Shown here one piece after another: positions 30,774 through 39,961 of a stretch of 64,000 bases of DNA; within the stretch, counting starts at the first letter, position 1, and each line of letters starts with the position of its first letter. The notes under the pieces are model-generated. The model had not been told where the DNA came from. It saw nothing but the letters and a program-made list of their open reading frames with translations, and did not search any database. Source of the DNA: Chitinophagales bacterium (lineage in GTDB: Bacteria; Bacteroidota; Bacteroidia; Chitinophagales; Saprospiraceae); contig JAFLBP010000005.1 in the NCBI GenBank assembly GCA_017303875.1, forward strand, positions 139,068 to 203,067. Reading direction: 5' to 3'. The position numbers were made by a program, and so were the translations under genes.

Positions 30774-32207
30774 ATGCAGCAAGTTTTAGTTGGCAGAAAA
30801 CCCGAAATTGAGATACTGCACAAGGCATTAAACAGCCCGGAGCCGGAAATGGTAGCGCTGATTGGTCGCCGAAGGGTGGGTAAAACCTTTCTGATCCGGC
30901 AAGCCCTGGCCGGAAAAATTGACTTTGAGCTTACGGGGGAGCAAAATTCCGGAAAGCATCAGCAACTTCAGAATTTTGCAGATCGCCTGACGCTGCACAG
31001 CAAGCCGCTATTGCCTTTCCAACGGCCGGGCAACTGGCATGAGGCGTTTAACATGCTTGCAATGTGGTTGGAGGCTGATAAAAAGCCCCAAAAAAGGGTC
31101 TTGTTTTTCGATGAGTTGCCCTGGCTTGCAACACGCCGTTCCGACTTTTTAGCCGCCCTGAGCTATTTTTGGAACAGTTGGGCTTCGCAAAATCATGTTA
31201 TGCTGGTGATCTGCGGATCAGCCGCCTCCTGGATGATTCAACATATTGTGCGCGACCGGGGCGGACTTTATAACCGCATTACCCGTCGGATACACCTTCA
31301 ACCCTTTACACTGGCGGAAACCGAAGCATTTTTATTACAACGCGGCGTTCGGCTGGATCGCTACCAGCTATTACAAATATACATGGCGCTGGGCGGTATC
31401 CCACATTATTTAAAAGAGGTGGAAAACGGGAAAACGGCGGCCCAAAATATTGACCATATTTGCTTCTCGCCTAACGGCTTGCTCACGGATGAATTTGAAC
31501 AACTCTACCCCGCCCTGTTTGAACAAGCCGACAAACATATTAAAGTGATTCGTTTGCTGGCCCGTTCCAGACAAGGCATGACAAGGGCTGAAATCATTGA
31601 ACACGGCGAAGTAACCAATGGAGGTAACACTTCCAAGGTGTTGGAGGAATTGGAAAGCTCGGGCTTTATCACAGGTTTTTATGCTTTTGGCAAGAAGAAA
31701 AAAGAGATGCGCTACCGGCTGACGGATGAATACTCGCTCTTTTACCTTAAATTTATAGAAGCAAACCATGAACTCCAACGAGGCGCCTGGCAGACCTTCA
31801 GCCAGAACCAATCATGGAAAAGCTGGAGCGGTTATGCCTTTGAAAATCTTGCCCTGCGCCATTTGCCACAACTAAAAAAAGCCTTAGGCATTGCGGCAGT
31901 ACATACTGAATCCTCTGCTTTTTCCCTGCGCGGCAACGGGCAGCAGGCTGGAGTCCAGATTGATTTACTCATTGACCGGAACGATCATGCCATCAATGTC
32001 TGTGAATTGAAGTTCTATAGCGAAGAAATAATCCTGAATAAAGCCATGGCCACTGCATTAAGGCAAAAAATTGCGCATTTCAAATCGGCAACCCAAACTA
32101 AAAAACAGATTTTCCTGACCCTGATCGCTCCATTTCCCCTTATTTCCAACGAACACAGCGTTGGGCTTGTAGATGTTTCCCTGACCATGGATGCGTTTTT
32201 TGAATAA
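30774..32207 (+). CDS. ATP-binding protein, archaeal-type ATPase with C-terminal DUF234
   Basis: 477 residues. Walker A GRRRVGKT (31-38), Walker B VLFFDELPW (about 109-117), sensor region VMLVICGSAASWMIQHIV, a winged-helix section (RSRQGMTRAEIIEHGEVTNG), and a C-terminal PD-(D/E)XK-like domain (GVQIDLLIDRNDHAINVCEL with ELKFY). This is the ATPase/DUF234 architecture common in archaea and Bacteroidota, a lone, often mobile gene of unknown role. The upstream 53-base tandem palindromes suggest autoregulation. It is isolated from neighbours. A second ATPase of the AAA_14/DUF4143 type in this window has an unrelated palindrome at its own start. Confidence 0.85.
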   Translation: MQQVLVGRKPEIEILHKALNSPEPEMVALIGRRRVGKTFLIRQALAGKIDFELTGEQNSGKHQQLQNFADRLTLHSKPLLPFQRPGNWHEAFNMLAMWLEADKKPQKRVLFFDELPWLATRRSDFLAALSYFWNSWASQNHVMLVICGSAASWMIQHIVRDRGGLYNRITRRIHLQPFTLAETEAFLLQRGVRLDRYQLLQIYMALGGIPHYLKEVENGKTAAQNIDHICFSPNGLLTDEFEQLYPALFEQADKHIKVIRLLARSRQGMTRAEIIEHGEVTNGGNTSKVLEELESSGFITGFYAFGKKKKEMRYRLTDEYSLFYLKFIEANHELQRGAWQTFSQNQSWKSWSGYAFENLALRHLPQLKKALGIAAVHTESSAFSLRGNGQQAGVQIDLLIDRNDHAINVCELKFYSEEIILNKAMATALRQKIAHFKSATQTKKQIFLTLIAPFPLISNEHSVGLVDVSLTMDAFFE

Positions 32208-32299
32208 AAAACCAATGCTGCAACTGCCCTTCGCGCAGGGCATCAATATGGCGCACAACCGTTTGCAACACCTTTTTACAACTTCAGCATAATAAAGTC

Positions 32300-32914
32300 A
32301 TGACCACCAACGCCGAAATCTATTTCTCCGAAGGCTGCGGCCGCTGTTCGCTCGGCGGCACACCCGACTGCAAAGTGCATACCTGGCAGCGCGAATTGCA
32401 GGCGCTGCGGCAAATTGTGCTGGATTGTGATCTCCGGGAGGAATGTAAATGGGGCATGCCCTGCTATACCTTTCAGGGCAAAAATGTGCTCATGCTTTCC
32501 GCTTTTAAAGACAACTGTACCATCAGCTTTTTCAAGGGTGCGCTCCTGCACGACGAACACGGACTGCTGGAAAACGCCGGGGAAAACTCACACATTGCAA
32601 AACTCATCCGTTTTACCGCCCCCGAACAGGTGCGCCAAAACGAGGAAGCACTTAAAAACTACATTTACCAGGCCATTGAGGTAGAAAAAGCCGGCTTGAA
32701 GCCGCCAAAGGGCAATGCGCCAGACTGGCCGGAGGAGTTACAGCATAAATTTGCGGAAATTCCTGCTTTTCAGGAAGCCTTTGAAGCCCTCACGCCCGGC
32801 CGGCAACGCGGCTACCTGCTGCATTTTACGGGCGCCAAACAATCGGCCACCCGCACGGCCCGAATTGAAAAATGTATGCCGCAGATTTTTGCAGGCAAAG
32901 GAATGATGGATTAA
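32300..32914 (+). CDS. DUF1801 plus YdeI/OmpD-associated domain protein
   Basis: 204 residues. The N-terminal half is DUF1801-like (RQIVLDCDLREECKWGMPCY, TFQGKNVLMLSAFKDNCTIS, FFKGALLHDEHGLLENAGEN), the C-terminal half a YdeI/OmpD-associated helical domain (FQEAFEALTPGRQRGYLLHF, SATRTARIEKCMPQIFAG). The N-terminus has two cysteines in GCGRCSLGGTPDC, unusual for the family and possibly metal binding. Cytoplasmic; function unknown. No promoter match was found in the 92 bases upstream. Confidence 0.85.
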   Translation: MTTNAEIYFSEGCGRCSLGGTPDCKVHTWQRELQALRQIVLDCDLREECKWGMPCYTFQGKNVLMLSAFKDNCTISFFKGALLHDEHGLLENAGENSHIAKLIRFTAPEQVRQNEEALKNYIYQAIEVEKAGLKPPKGNAPDWPEELQHKFAEIPAFQEAFEALTPGRQRGYLLHFTGAKQSATRTARIEKCMPQIFAGKGMMD

Positions 32915-32923
32915 CGCAATACA

Positions 32924-33028
32924 ATTATACCCACCGCGCAGTGGTTATGAAAACTGTATTCTTGCAATCCTTTGAAAATCAGAATGAAAGCATCCATCAA
33001 TCTTCAAATCCACCCAAATCCGGGTATA
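32924..33028 (+). repeat. 105-base dispersed repeat, copy 1
   Basis: It matches 57607-57711 over the same 105-base length without gaps, with about 16 differences by eye, including a shared block TCTTCAAATCCACCCAAATC. It ends eight bases before the ATG at 33036, in the same orientation as the downstream gene, as in copy 2. Confidence 0.85.
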
Positions 33029-33035
33029 CAACACC

Positions 33036-33425
33036 ATGCATCAGGACATTCAGACCTACAACCAACAACAAGACCCCAACGACAAAGCCATTTGCGAAGC
33101 ACTTGCCGGACAAATTGATCTGATACTGAGCGAAGCGGAAAGCAAAATCTGGCACGCCCACCCCGTCTGGTTTCTCGATGGCAATCCTATCGTAGGCTAC
33201 AGCAAGCTGAAAGGAAGCGTTCGACTCCTTTTTTGGAGTGGACAGTCCTTTGAGGAGTCGGGTTTGCAAAATGAGGGTAAGTTCAAGGCTGCAGAAGCGC
33301 GTTACACCGCACCGGATCAGATCAACCCGGCTGACCTGAATCGCTGGCTCGAAAAAGCGCGAGACATTCAATGGGACTACAAAAACATCGTGAAGCGGCG
33401 GGGTGTATTGGAACGTTTGAAGTGA
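33036..33425 (+). CDS. DUF1801 domain protein
   Basis: 129 residues. KAICEALAGQIDLILSEAES, KIWHAHPVWFLDGNPIVGYS and KLKGSVRLLFWSGQSFEESG give the DUF1801 core with the conserved HAHPVWF loop. It ends RRGVLERLK. The ATG follows the 105-base repeat by eight bases. Together with the preceding gene it forms a local pair of DUF1801-type proteins on the same strand, though about 120 bases apart. Confidence 0.85.
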   Translation: MHQDIQTYNQQQDPNDKAICEALAGQIDLILSEAESKIWHAHPVWFLDGNPIVGYSKLKGSVRLLFWSGQSFEESGLQNEGKFKAAEARYTAPDQINPADLNRWLEKARDIQWDYKNIVKRRGVLERLK

Positions 33426-33530
33426 GGAAAATGATTTGATTTTCATAACTTCTCCTTTGATTTTCGTTTCCGCCACGCTCGTCGCTGCCCCCAACTTTGC
33501 AGCCTGAAACCAACTAAATTTTCAGGCACA

Positions 33531-34307
33531 ATGAAATACCTGCTCTTGTCCTTTGCCTTCTTGCTCGCCGCAAGCGGCATTTTTGCCCAAAAAACCGACA
33601 GCCTGCACCGGAAAGAACTCCACGTACGCGGCGCGCTGAGTATTACCAACAACGGATTTTCTTTTATTCCCTCTTTTACCCTTGGCAAACCGGCAGCCAT
33701 TGTCAACCTCGCTGTTAGCGGCAAAGGACGCTTCAGCTTCGAGCCGGAATTTCGCTACGCGCTGGAGGGCAAGCCCTGGTCGTTTATCTTTATCTGGCGT
33801 TATAAAGTCCTCAAAACCAGGAAATTTCAGCTAACTGCCGGCGCCCACCTGCCCGCGTTGAATTTCCGTACCATTTCGGTAGTCAAAGACGGCGTACCGC
33901 AGGATGTCATTCAAAGTACGCGTTTTTTTCCGGTACTGGAACTGGCGCCCAACTATATGCTGCGCAAAAACATCGACCTTGGGATGTTCTACCTCTACGG
34001 ACGCGGCGTAGATCCCGGTATCACGCGCAATACGCATTTTCTGGCCCTGCGCGCTAATTTTATGCGCATTCCACTTTCCGAACAATTTTACCTGCGTTTT
34101 GTACCTCAGTTTTTTTACCTGAAAGGCGACGCCAAAGATGGCATTTATGTCGCCTCCGCCCTGACGCTGGCGCATCGTAAAATTCCGTTCGCCCTTTCCA
34201 GCCTGCTGAATAAAGCCATTGACACAACAATTCCCGGAAAATCGCTGGAATGGAACATCAGCCTGCTCTACACCTTCGGAGGCGATTATGTGCAGCAAAA
34301 CTTGTAA
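33531..34307 (+). CDS. Secreted outer-membrane beta-barrel-like protein
   Basis: 258 residues with a signal peptide (MKYLLLSFAFLLAASGIFAQ). The rest is alternating amphipathic strands (FSFIPSFTLGKPAAIVNLAV, RFSFEPEFRYALEGKPWSFI, FYLRFVPQFFYLKGDAKDGI) ending in an aromatic strand LEWNISLLYTFGGDYVQ, as expected for a small outer-membrane barrel. Function unknown. The -7 element of the following AraC gene overlaps its stop codon. Confidence 0.75.
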   Translation: MKYLLLSFAFLLAASGIFAQKTDSLHRKELHVRGALSITNNGFSFIPSFTLGKPAAIVNLAVSGKGRFSFEPEFRYALEGKPWSFIFIWRYKVLKTRKFQLTAGAHLPALNFRTISVVKDGVPQDVIQSTRFFPVLELAPNYMLRKNIDLGMFYLYGRGVDPGITRNTHFLALRANFMRIPLSEQFYLRFVPQFFYLKGDAKDGIYVASALTLAHRKIPFALSSLLNKAIDTTIPGKSLEWNISLLYTFGGDYVQQNL

Positions 34308-34312
34308 TTTTG
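34305..34312 (+). promoter_or_regulatory. Candidate -7 element (TAATTTTG) overlapping an upstream stop codon
   Basis: TAATTTTG begins inside the TAA of the barrel gene and lies 22 bases before the ATG at 34335. Confidence 0.45.
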
Positions 34313-34334
34313 TTTGAAAAATACAAGTCGCGAC

Positions 34335-35240
34335 ATGGAAAAACCTGAATCACTGGAAGATTTTTACCGGCGAAAATTCGACTGGATGCCCGCGGGTATC
34401 CGCCAGGAAATCGGGCATTTCAACCTGTTCCGTCTGGAGCCGTTTGTAGGGGAAAAAGCGCAACCGGTGCCTTACAAACGCCGCGATTTTTATAAAATCA
34501 TGCTGGTTCAAGGCGGCGGCAGGGTGCATTACGCCGATCGGGTAATGGAGGTTAAAAAACAGGCTTTGTCTTTTTCCAATCCGCTTATCCCTTACAAATG
34601 GGAGCATACGGAACAAATCCGGAAGGGTTGTTTTTGTATTTTCAACCGGCAATTTTTCCGCGAATTCGGCAACCTGAGCCAATATGCCGTCTTCCAGCCC
34701 GGCGGCGAACATATTTTTGAACTCAGCGACGCGCAGGCCGCGCAGGTACAGGGCATTTACGACCGTATGTTTGAAGAGTTCAACTCGGAATATATCCACA
34801 AATATGATGTGCTGCGCAACTTAGTGTTTGAACTCCTGCATTTTGCCCTGAAAATGCAGCCCTCATCGCAGTACAAGCAACAGCAGGGCAATGCTGCGCA
34901 ACGCATTGCCACCCTTTTTCTGGAATTGCTCGAAAGGCAGTTCCCCATCGAAGAAAACCACCCGCAGGTACAAGTGCGCAGTGCCTCCGATTTCGCGCAG
35001 CAACTGAATGTACACGTTAACCACCTGAACCGCGCCGTAAAAACCTGCACGGGCAAAACCACCACGCAACTCATCGGCGAGCGGCTGTTTCAGGAGGCCA
35101 AAATTATGCTCCGGCACAGCGCCTGGAATGTTGCCGAAATCGCCTTTGCCCTCGGCTTCACCGAAGTGACGCACTTCAACAGTTTTTTTAAAAAAATGAG
35201 CGGGTTGAGTCCGACGGGGTTTAGGAAAGTGCTGAAATGA
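34335..35240 (+). CDS. AraC family transcriptional regulator
   Basis: 301 residues from the ATG at 34335 (MEKPESLEDFYRRKFDWMPA); a longer frame from 34314 would run into the promoter. An N-terminal cupin-like part (YKIMLVQGGGRVHYADRVME) is followed by the AraC HTH pair: ASDFAQQLNVHVNHLNRAVK and WNVAEIAFALGFTEVTHFNS with KMSGLSPTGFRKVL. This is a Bacteroidota-type regulator of small-molecule responses; its target is unknown. No cognate gene is adjacent, so it may act at a distance or on the preceding barrel gene. Confidence 0.88.
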   Translation: MEKPESLEDFYRRKFDWMPAGIRQEIGHFNLFRLEPFVGEKAQPVPYKRRDFYKIMLVQGGGRVHYADRVMEVKKQALSFSNPLIPYKWEHTEQIRKGCFCIFNRQFFREFGNLSQYAVFQPGGEHIFELSDAQAAQVQGIYDRMFEEFNSEYIHKYDVLRNLVFELLHFALKMQPSSQYKQQQGNAAQRIATLFLELLERQFPIEENHPQVQVRSASDFAQQLNVHVNHLNRAVKTCTGKTTTQLIGERLFQEAKIMLRHSAWNVAEIAFALGFTEVTHFNSFFKKMSGLSPTGFRKVLK

Positions 35241-35378
35241 TTAGCGTGTATTCGTGCCCCTCTGCCCCCTGCAACCCGACGTTTCCATGTTTTGTCTTTG
35301 CATTCATCTAAAAATGCAGCGCCCCGGGCGTGTGCACCTTACCTTTCATGGCTTTTCATCATAAACCTTCTACTCGAC

Positions 35379-36497
35379 ATGAAACAATTTCTCCTGCTTC
35401 CTGTACTTCTGTTTTGCAGCCTGCTGCCACAGGCTTTTTCCCAACAACTGAGCATGCCCGCAGGGGCCGGCAACCTCAAATGTATGGCCGGCCGGCGCGT
35501 AGGCATGACGGATATCGAAATCCGATGGAATGCCCCCGGCGTTAAAGGCCGCGAAGGCAAAATCTGGGGCACGCCCGTGGCGCATTACGGCATGGAAGTA
35601 CTGGGCTATGGCTCCAACGACCCCTCTCCCTGGCGCGCAGGCGCCGATGAAAACACCACCATTTATTTCTCCACGGATGTAAAAGTACAGGGCAAATCCC
35701 TGCCTGCCGGTAAATACGGTTTCCATATTATACTCGCACCCGATTCCTGTACGCTCATTTTTTCTAAAAACAGCGATGCCTGGGGCAGCTATTTCTACAA
35801 CCCAACCCTCGATGCCCTGCGCGTAAGCACCCGCCAACTCAAAGGCCAGCCCTTGCAGGAACGCCTCGAATACAAGTTCCTCAACCACAGTGCAAGCAGC
35901 ATCGACATCGCGCTCGACTGGGAAAACTGGCGCATCCCTTTTACCATTGAAACGGATCTGAACGCACTCACCGTAGCCTCCTTGCGCCGGGAACTGAGCA
36001 GCGGTTTGGGCTTCGACCCGCCCAGCCTCCAGACGGCCGCCAACTGGTGCCTGAGCAACAATACCAATTTTGAAGAAGCCCTTACCTGGATAGAACGGGC
36101 CACCGACCCCACCCTCGGCGGCGTGAAATCCTTCACTGCCCTTTCCACCAAGGCCGGACTGCTGCAAAAACTCGGAAAAAACGCCGAAGCCGATAAAATT
36201 ATGCAAACGGCCCTCGATAATGCAAGCGTGCTGGAAATGCACGGCTACGGCCGCCGACTGATCGCCGAAAAACAATACGCCAAAGCATTAGACGTATTCC
36301 GGAAAAATTTTGACAAAAACGGCGACACCTGGCCCGTACACGTTGGCCTGGCCAGGGGCTATTCTGCAAACGGCGACCTGAAAAAAGCCCTCGAACACGC
36401 CAAAAAAGCATTGCCCCAGGCGCCCGATGCCGTTAACAAAAGCAGTGTGGAGCAAATGATCAAAACCCTGAGCGAAGGCAAAGCGCTGTCGCAATAA
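35379..36497 (+). CDS. Secreted DUF2911 domain protein with C-terminal TPR
   Basis: 372 residues from the ATG at 35379 (MKQFLLLPVLLFCSLLPQAF), a clean signal peptide; the frame continues upstream but that part has no signal. The DUF2911 domain follows (RVGMTDIEIRWNAPGVKGRE, IYFSTDVKVQGKSLPAGKYG, SKNSDAWGSYFYNPTLDALR). The C-terminal 130 residues are TPR-like (ALTWIERATDPTLGGVKSFT, YAKALDVFRKNFDKNGDTWP). This combination is typical of periplasmic Bacteroidota proteins of unknown function. It is convergent with the FAD oxidase gene, with nine bases between stops. Confidence 0.85.
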   Translation: MKQFLLLPVLLFCSLLPQAFSQQLSMPAGAGNLKCMAGRRVGMTDIEIRWNAPGVKGREGKIWGTPVAHYGMEVLGYGSNDPSPWRAGADENTTIYFSTDVKVQGKSLPAGKYGFHIILAPDSCTLIFSKNSDAWGSYFYNPTLDALRVSTRQLKGQPLQERLEYKFLNHSASSIDIALDWENWRIPFTIETDLNALTVASLRRELSSGLGFDPPSLQTAANWCLSNNTNFEEALTWIERATDPTLGGVKSFTALSTKAGLLQKLGKNAEADKIMQTALDNASVLEMHGYGRRLIAEKQYAKALDVFRKNFDKNGDTWPVHVGLARGYSANGDLKKALEHAKKALPQAPDAVNKSSVEQMIKTLSEGKALSQ

Positions 36498-36506
36498 GCG
36501 CAGGCA

Positions 36507-37919
36507 TTAAAAAATCTTGTCCGGATTCAAAATACCATTCGGATCAAAAACTTTTTTGATTTCCCGCATCAGGGTCATTTCGACGGGTGAAAAAACAATA
36601 TCTAAATAAGGTTTTTGCACCCAGCCGATGCCGTGTTCGCCGGAAATGGTACCACCCATGCTTTTTACATAGGTAAAAATTTCGCGGATGCCCTTGGGCA
36701 CTTCGTGTAGCCAGGCCTGCTCATCAAGTTGTCCGCGCAGGATATTGACGTGCAGGTTGCCGTCGCCCGCATGCCCGTAACAAACCGATTCAAAGCCATA
36801 GCGGGCGCCAACTTCCTTGACGCAGCGCAGCAGTCCGGGCAGTTCGGCGCGGGGCACCACGGTATCTTCTTCCTTATAAATGGAATTTTTCTTCACCGCG
36901 TGGGCCACATTCCGGCGCAGTTTCCAAAGCGCCGTTTTTTGGGCATCATTATCGGCAAAAAAGATTTCACCGCATTCAAAGCGTTCCAAAACCTCATTGA
37001 TAACAGCGCAATCGGCATACAAGGCATCCAGATGAAAGCCATCCACTTCAATGAGCAGGTGCGCAGCATCCGCGTCGCCGAGCGGAACGGGGGTCTCCCC
37101 TACATAACGGATGGCCCATTCAATGGCGCTGCGCTCCATAAATTCCAGTCCGGAAGGCGTAACGCCCGCCTCGAAAATAGCCGCCACGGCGGCGCAGGCG
37201 CTTTCGGCAGAGCGAAATGGCGCGAGCATCAGCAGGCTTTGGGTAGGATGAGGCTGTAATTTGAGGACAATTTTGGTGACAACGCCCAGGGTGCCTTCAC
37301 TGCCGACAATCAGTTGCGTCAGGTTGTAGCCGGTAGAATTTTTTAAGGTATTTGCGCCGGTTTCAATTACTTCGCCATTAGGCAGCACCACTTCGAGGTT
37401 GAGTACATGGTCTTTTACCACGCCGTATTTAACTGCTTTAGGGCCGCCAGCGTTGGTGCTGATATTGCCGCCGATGAAGCTCCAGCCGCGGCTGGAAGGA
37501 TCGGGCGGGTAAAAAAGTCCTGCTTCGCGCAACGTATTTTGCAAATGCTCCGTGATAACGCCTGGCTGCACGTGTGCCTGAAAATTGCGCTTATCAATGT
37601 TCAGGATTTGATCAAAACGCCGCATGGAAAGCACTAAGCCGCCATGAACAGGAAGGGCGCCACCGGCCAAACCAGAGCCGCCGCCGCGAACCGTCACCGG
37701 TATACGTTCTCTGTTGCAAATACGCATGATGGCACTTACCTGTGCCGTATCGGCTGGCTCGGCAACCGCTTGTGGGAGAAAACGCAGGTCTTCCGTCTCG
37801 TCGTGGCTGTGCGCTTCGCGGGCAGATTCATCCGTAAAAAAATACGCTTCGCCCGTAATGGCGCGCAATTCAGTCATTACTGCTGCGGAGATGGCTTGAA
37901 ATTCGGTACTTTTGCCCAT
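36507..37919 (-). CDS. FAD-linked oxidase, GlcD/D-lactate dehydrogenase type
   Basis: 470 residues. FAD_binding_4 domain: VSAIMRICNRERIPVTVRGG, GGSGLAGGALPVHGGLVLS, the PDPSSRGWSFIGGNISTNAG motif and VLNLEVVLPNGEVIETGANT. The C-terminal GlcD-like domain ends in the signature SGEHGIGWVQKPYLDIVFSP. Such enzymes oxidise D-lactate, glycolate or other 2-hydroxy acids, passing electrons to quinone or a partner subunit. No iron-sulfur partner is adjacent. The start overlaps the upstream leader of the divergent barrel gene. Confidence 0.92.
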   Translation of the reverse strand: MGKSTEFQAISAAVMTELRAITGEAYFFTDESAREAHSHDETEDLRFLPQAVAEPADTAQVSAIMRICNRERIPVTVRGGGSGLAGGALPVHGGLVLSMRRFDQILNIDKRNFQAHVQPGVITEHLQNTLREAGLFYPPDPSSRGWSFIGGNISTNAGGPKAVKYGVVKDHVLNLEVVLPNGEVIETGANTLKNSTGYNLTQLIVGSEGTLGVVTKIVLKLQPHPTQSLLMLAPFRSAESACAAVAAIFEAGVTPSGLEFMERSAIEWAIRYVGETPVPLGDADAAHLLIEVDGFHLDALYADCAVINEVLERFECGEIFFADNDAQKTALWKLRRNVAHAVKKNSIYKEEDTVVPRAELPGLLRCVKEVGARYGFESVCYGHAGDGNLHVNILRGQLDEQAWLHEVPKGIREIFTYVKSMGGTISGEHGIGWVQKPYLDIVFSPVEMTLMREIKKVFDPNGILNPDKIF

Positions 37920-37974
37920 GCAAAAAAATTGTTTGCCTGACGGGCCTCAAAAGCAGGCCCGTAGAATCAGATCA

Positions 37975-38760
37975 ATGAATACAAGAAATTACACCCTGCA
38001 ATTGCGCACTTTTTGCCTGTTCGGCGCACTTTTTTGCTTCACACAAGTACAGGCACAAGGCGGTTTTGACCCCGATGGAGATCAAAGCGAGCGCAACAAA
38101 GGTAACGGAATTTTATTGCACCTCGGCCTCGGCGCACACTTGCCCGGCGCCGACCTGGATACGCGCTTTGGCACCAGCGGCACCCTCGGCGGTGGCGTTG
38201 AACGCATCAGTGAACGCAACTTTTTTATCGGATTGGAAGGCCATTATCTTTTTGGCCCGACGGTAGATGAAGATCCGCTTGCCAATCTGCGGACTGCGGA
38301 GGGGTATATCATTGGCAACGACCGCAGCCTGGCCTCTGTAGTGTTGCGTCAGCGCGGCTGGTATGCCGGTGCTACATTGGGAAAATTATTCACCTTCGGA
38401 AAATCACGCGCGGGCCTGCGCGTATCGTTCGGCGGCGGCTGGCTGCAACACAAAATCCGGATTCAGGATGATACCCAATCGGTCACCCAACTCACCGGAG
38501 ATTACAAAAAGGGCTATGACCGGCTCACCGCCGGCCCAGCCCTTCAGCAATTTATCGGATGGCAACAACTTGGCGCCAAACGACGTAACAATTTTATGAT
38601 CGGCCTGGAATTTAACCAGGGCTTTACCAATACCCGCAGGGAATGGGATTTTGAGCTGGGCCGAAAACTCGCCCAGCAACGCCTTGACCTGCGCTTCGGT
38701 ATTCGCGCAAGCTGGACGATCCCCTTCTATACCGGCAATGCCGAAACCATTTATTATTAA
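37975..38760 (+). CDS. Secreted outer-membrane beta-barrel-like protein
   Basis: 261 residues from the ATG at 37975 (MNTRNYTLQLRTFCLFGALF), ending the signal at CFTQVQAQ; a longer frame from 37912 lacks a signal and overlaps the divergent gene. Mature part: HLGLGAHLPGADLDTRFGTS, RISERNFFIGLEGHYLFGPT, and later strands with Gly and aromatic residues typical of a porin-like barrel. It ends with an aromatic strand (TIPFYTGNAETIYY). Function unknown. Confidence 0.75.
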   Translation: MNTRNYTLQLRTFCLFGALFCFTQVQAQGGFDPDGDQSERNKGNGILLHLGLGAHLPGADLDTRFGTSGTLGGGVERISERNFFIGLEGHYLFGPTVDEDPLANLRTAEGYIIGNDRSLASVVLRQRGWYAGATLGKLFTFGKSRAGLRVSFGGGWLQHKIRIQDDTQSVTQLTGDYKKGYDRLTAGPALQQFIGWQQLGAKRRNNFMIGLEFNQGFTNTRREWDFELGRKLAQQRLDLRFGIRASWTIPFYTGNAETIYY

Positions 38761-38796
38761 AACTTTGTTCGGGAATTATGAATTTCCGATCAAGCT

Positions 38797-39330
38797 TTAG
38801 GCTTTTGCGAATTCCAGATTCGCCTGGATTTTAACTTCGTCGGCAACAACAGCGCCGCCGGCTTCCGTCAGCACATCCCATTGCAAGCCAAAAGATTTGC
38901 GCTTGATTTTGCCGTTGATTTCGAAACCGGCTTTGATATTGCCCCAGGGGTCTTTGGCGATACCGCCAAATTCCACGTCAAAAGTAACCGGCTGGGTGAT
39001 GTCGCGAATGGTCAGCTCACCATCGAGGGTGTACTGCTCGCCGTCTACCTGTTTTAGGCCGCCATTGCTTTTGAAGGTCATTTTCGGAAAAGCTTCAGCA
39101 TTGAAAAAGTCGTCGCTGCGCAGGTGAGCATCGCGATCAGCTACGCCGGTTTCAATAGAACCGGTTTCCACTTCAAATTGAATATTGGCCGTGGTAAAGT
39201 CTTCGTCTTCAGTGCTTACAGTGGCGGCGAAGGTTTTGAATTTGCCGGTAGCTGTAGCCACGAGCAGGTGACGAACGCGGAAGGCGATGTCGGAGTGGGC
39301 GGCATCAAGTTGCCATTGTGTGCTTGCCAT
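38797..39330 (-). CDS. YceI family protein
   Basis: 177 residues. The family signature is clear: QWQLDAAHSDIAFRVRHLLV, ATGKFKTFAATVSTEDEDF, the VETGSIETGVADRDAHLRSD loop, FNAEAFPKMTFKSNGGLKQV and GELTIRDITQPVTFDVEF. YceI proteins are lipocalin-like barrels that carry long polyisoprenoid or similar molecules. This one has no signal peptide, so it would be cytoplasmic, in contrast to E. coli YceI. It ends LEFAKA. Confidence 0.92.
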   Translation of the reverse strand: MASTQWQLDAAHSDIAFRVRHLLVATATGKFKTFAATVSTEDEDFTTANIQFEVETGSIETGVADRDAHLRSDDFFNAEAFPKMTFKSNGGLKQVDGEQYTLDGELTIRDITQPVTFDVEFGGIAKDPWGNIKAGFEINGKIKRKSFGLQWDVLTEAGGAVVADEVKIQANLEFAKA

Positions 39331-39467
39331 GAATTTTCTTTTTTATAGTGTTGTTAAATGTTCCTGCAAAGAAACAAGATTCATTTGAAATAGTTGTTGC
39401 AACACTTAAATTTAATACATTAATATTATATCCCCCTGTGAATAATCCGGATAATGGTGCTTTACAC

Positions 39468-39475
39468 TACATTTG
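39468..39475 (+). promoter_or_regulatory. Candidate -7 element (TACATTTG) of the DUF4293 gene
   Basis: TACATTTG lies 21 bases before the ATG at 39497. Confidence 0.5.
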
Positions 39476-39496
39476 CCCGAAATTTCAAGCCCAACT

Positions 39497-39946
39497 ATGA
39501 TCCAACGCATACAAACCCTTTACCTCCTGCTGGCTGCCGGCGCTTCTTTTTCACAGCTCACGCTGCCATATATGAGTGTTCCGGCCGATAACCCGGCCCA
39601 CAACCTGAAAGTTTTTGAAGACGGGATGCTCAATCCCTTCGACAATATCGGCCTGCTTGGTCTTTGTGTTTTATCGGGCCTTGTGGCGCTGGCCGCTATT
39701 TTTATTTTTAAAAACCGCCCTTTACAGGCACGCTTGGCCGGTGGCGCACAAATAGCCACCTTGCTCCTGCTGGTGCTGCTTGGCGTGAGTATTTATCAGG
39801 CAATCGATAAAATGCCCGAAAGCGGCACTTACAGCTTCCAGATTGGCATCGCTTTTCCTGTTTTGAGCCTGATTTTACTGTGGATGGCAAGTCGTGGCAT
39901 TCGCGCCGACGAAAAACTGGTGCGCAGCTCCGATCGCCTGCGCTAA
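39497..39946 (+). CDS. DUF4293 family integral membrane protein
   Basis: 149 residues from the ATG at 39497. MIQRIQTLYLLLAAGASFSQ is the standard opening of DUF4293. Membrane segments follow: NIGLLGLCVLSGLVALAAIF, AGGAQIATLLLLVLLGVSIY and FPVLSLILLWMASRGIRA, ending DEKLVRSSDRLR. Bacteroidota-specific; function unknown. The upstream in-frame TTG at 39473 overlaps the -7 element and is not the start. Confidence 0.88.
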   Translation: MIQRIQTLYLLLAAGASFSQLTLPYMSVPADNPAHNLKVFEDGMLNPFDNIGLLGLCVLSGLVALAAIFIFKNRPLQARLAGGAQIATLLLLVLLGVSIYQAIDKMPESGTYSFQIGIAFPVLSLILLWMASRGIRADEKLVRSSDRLR

Positions 39947-39961
39947 TAATTTATCCTTGTA

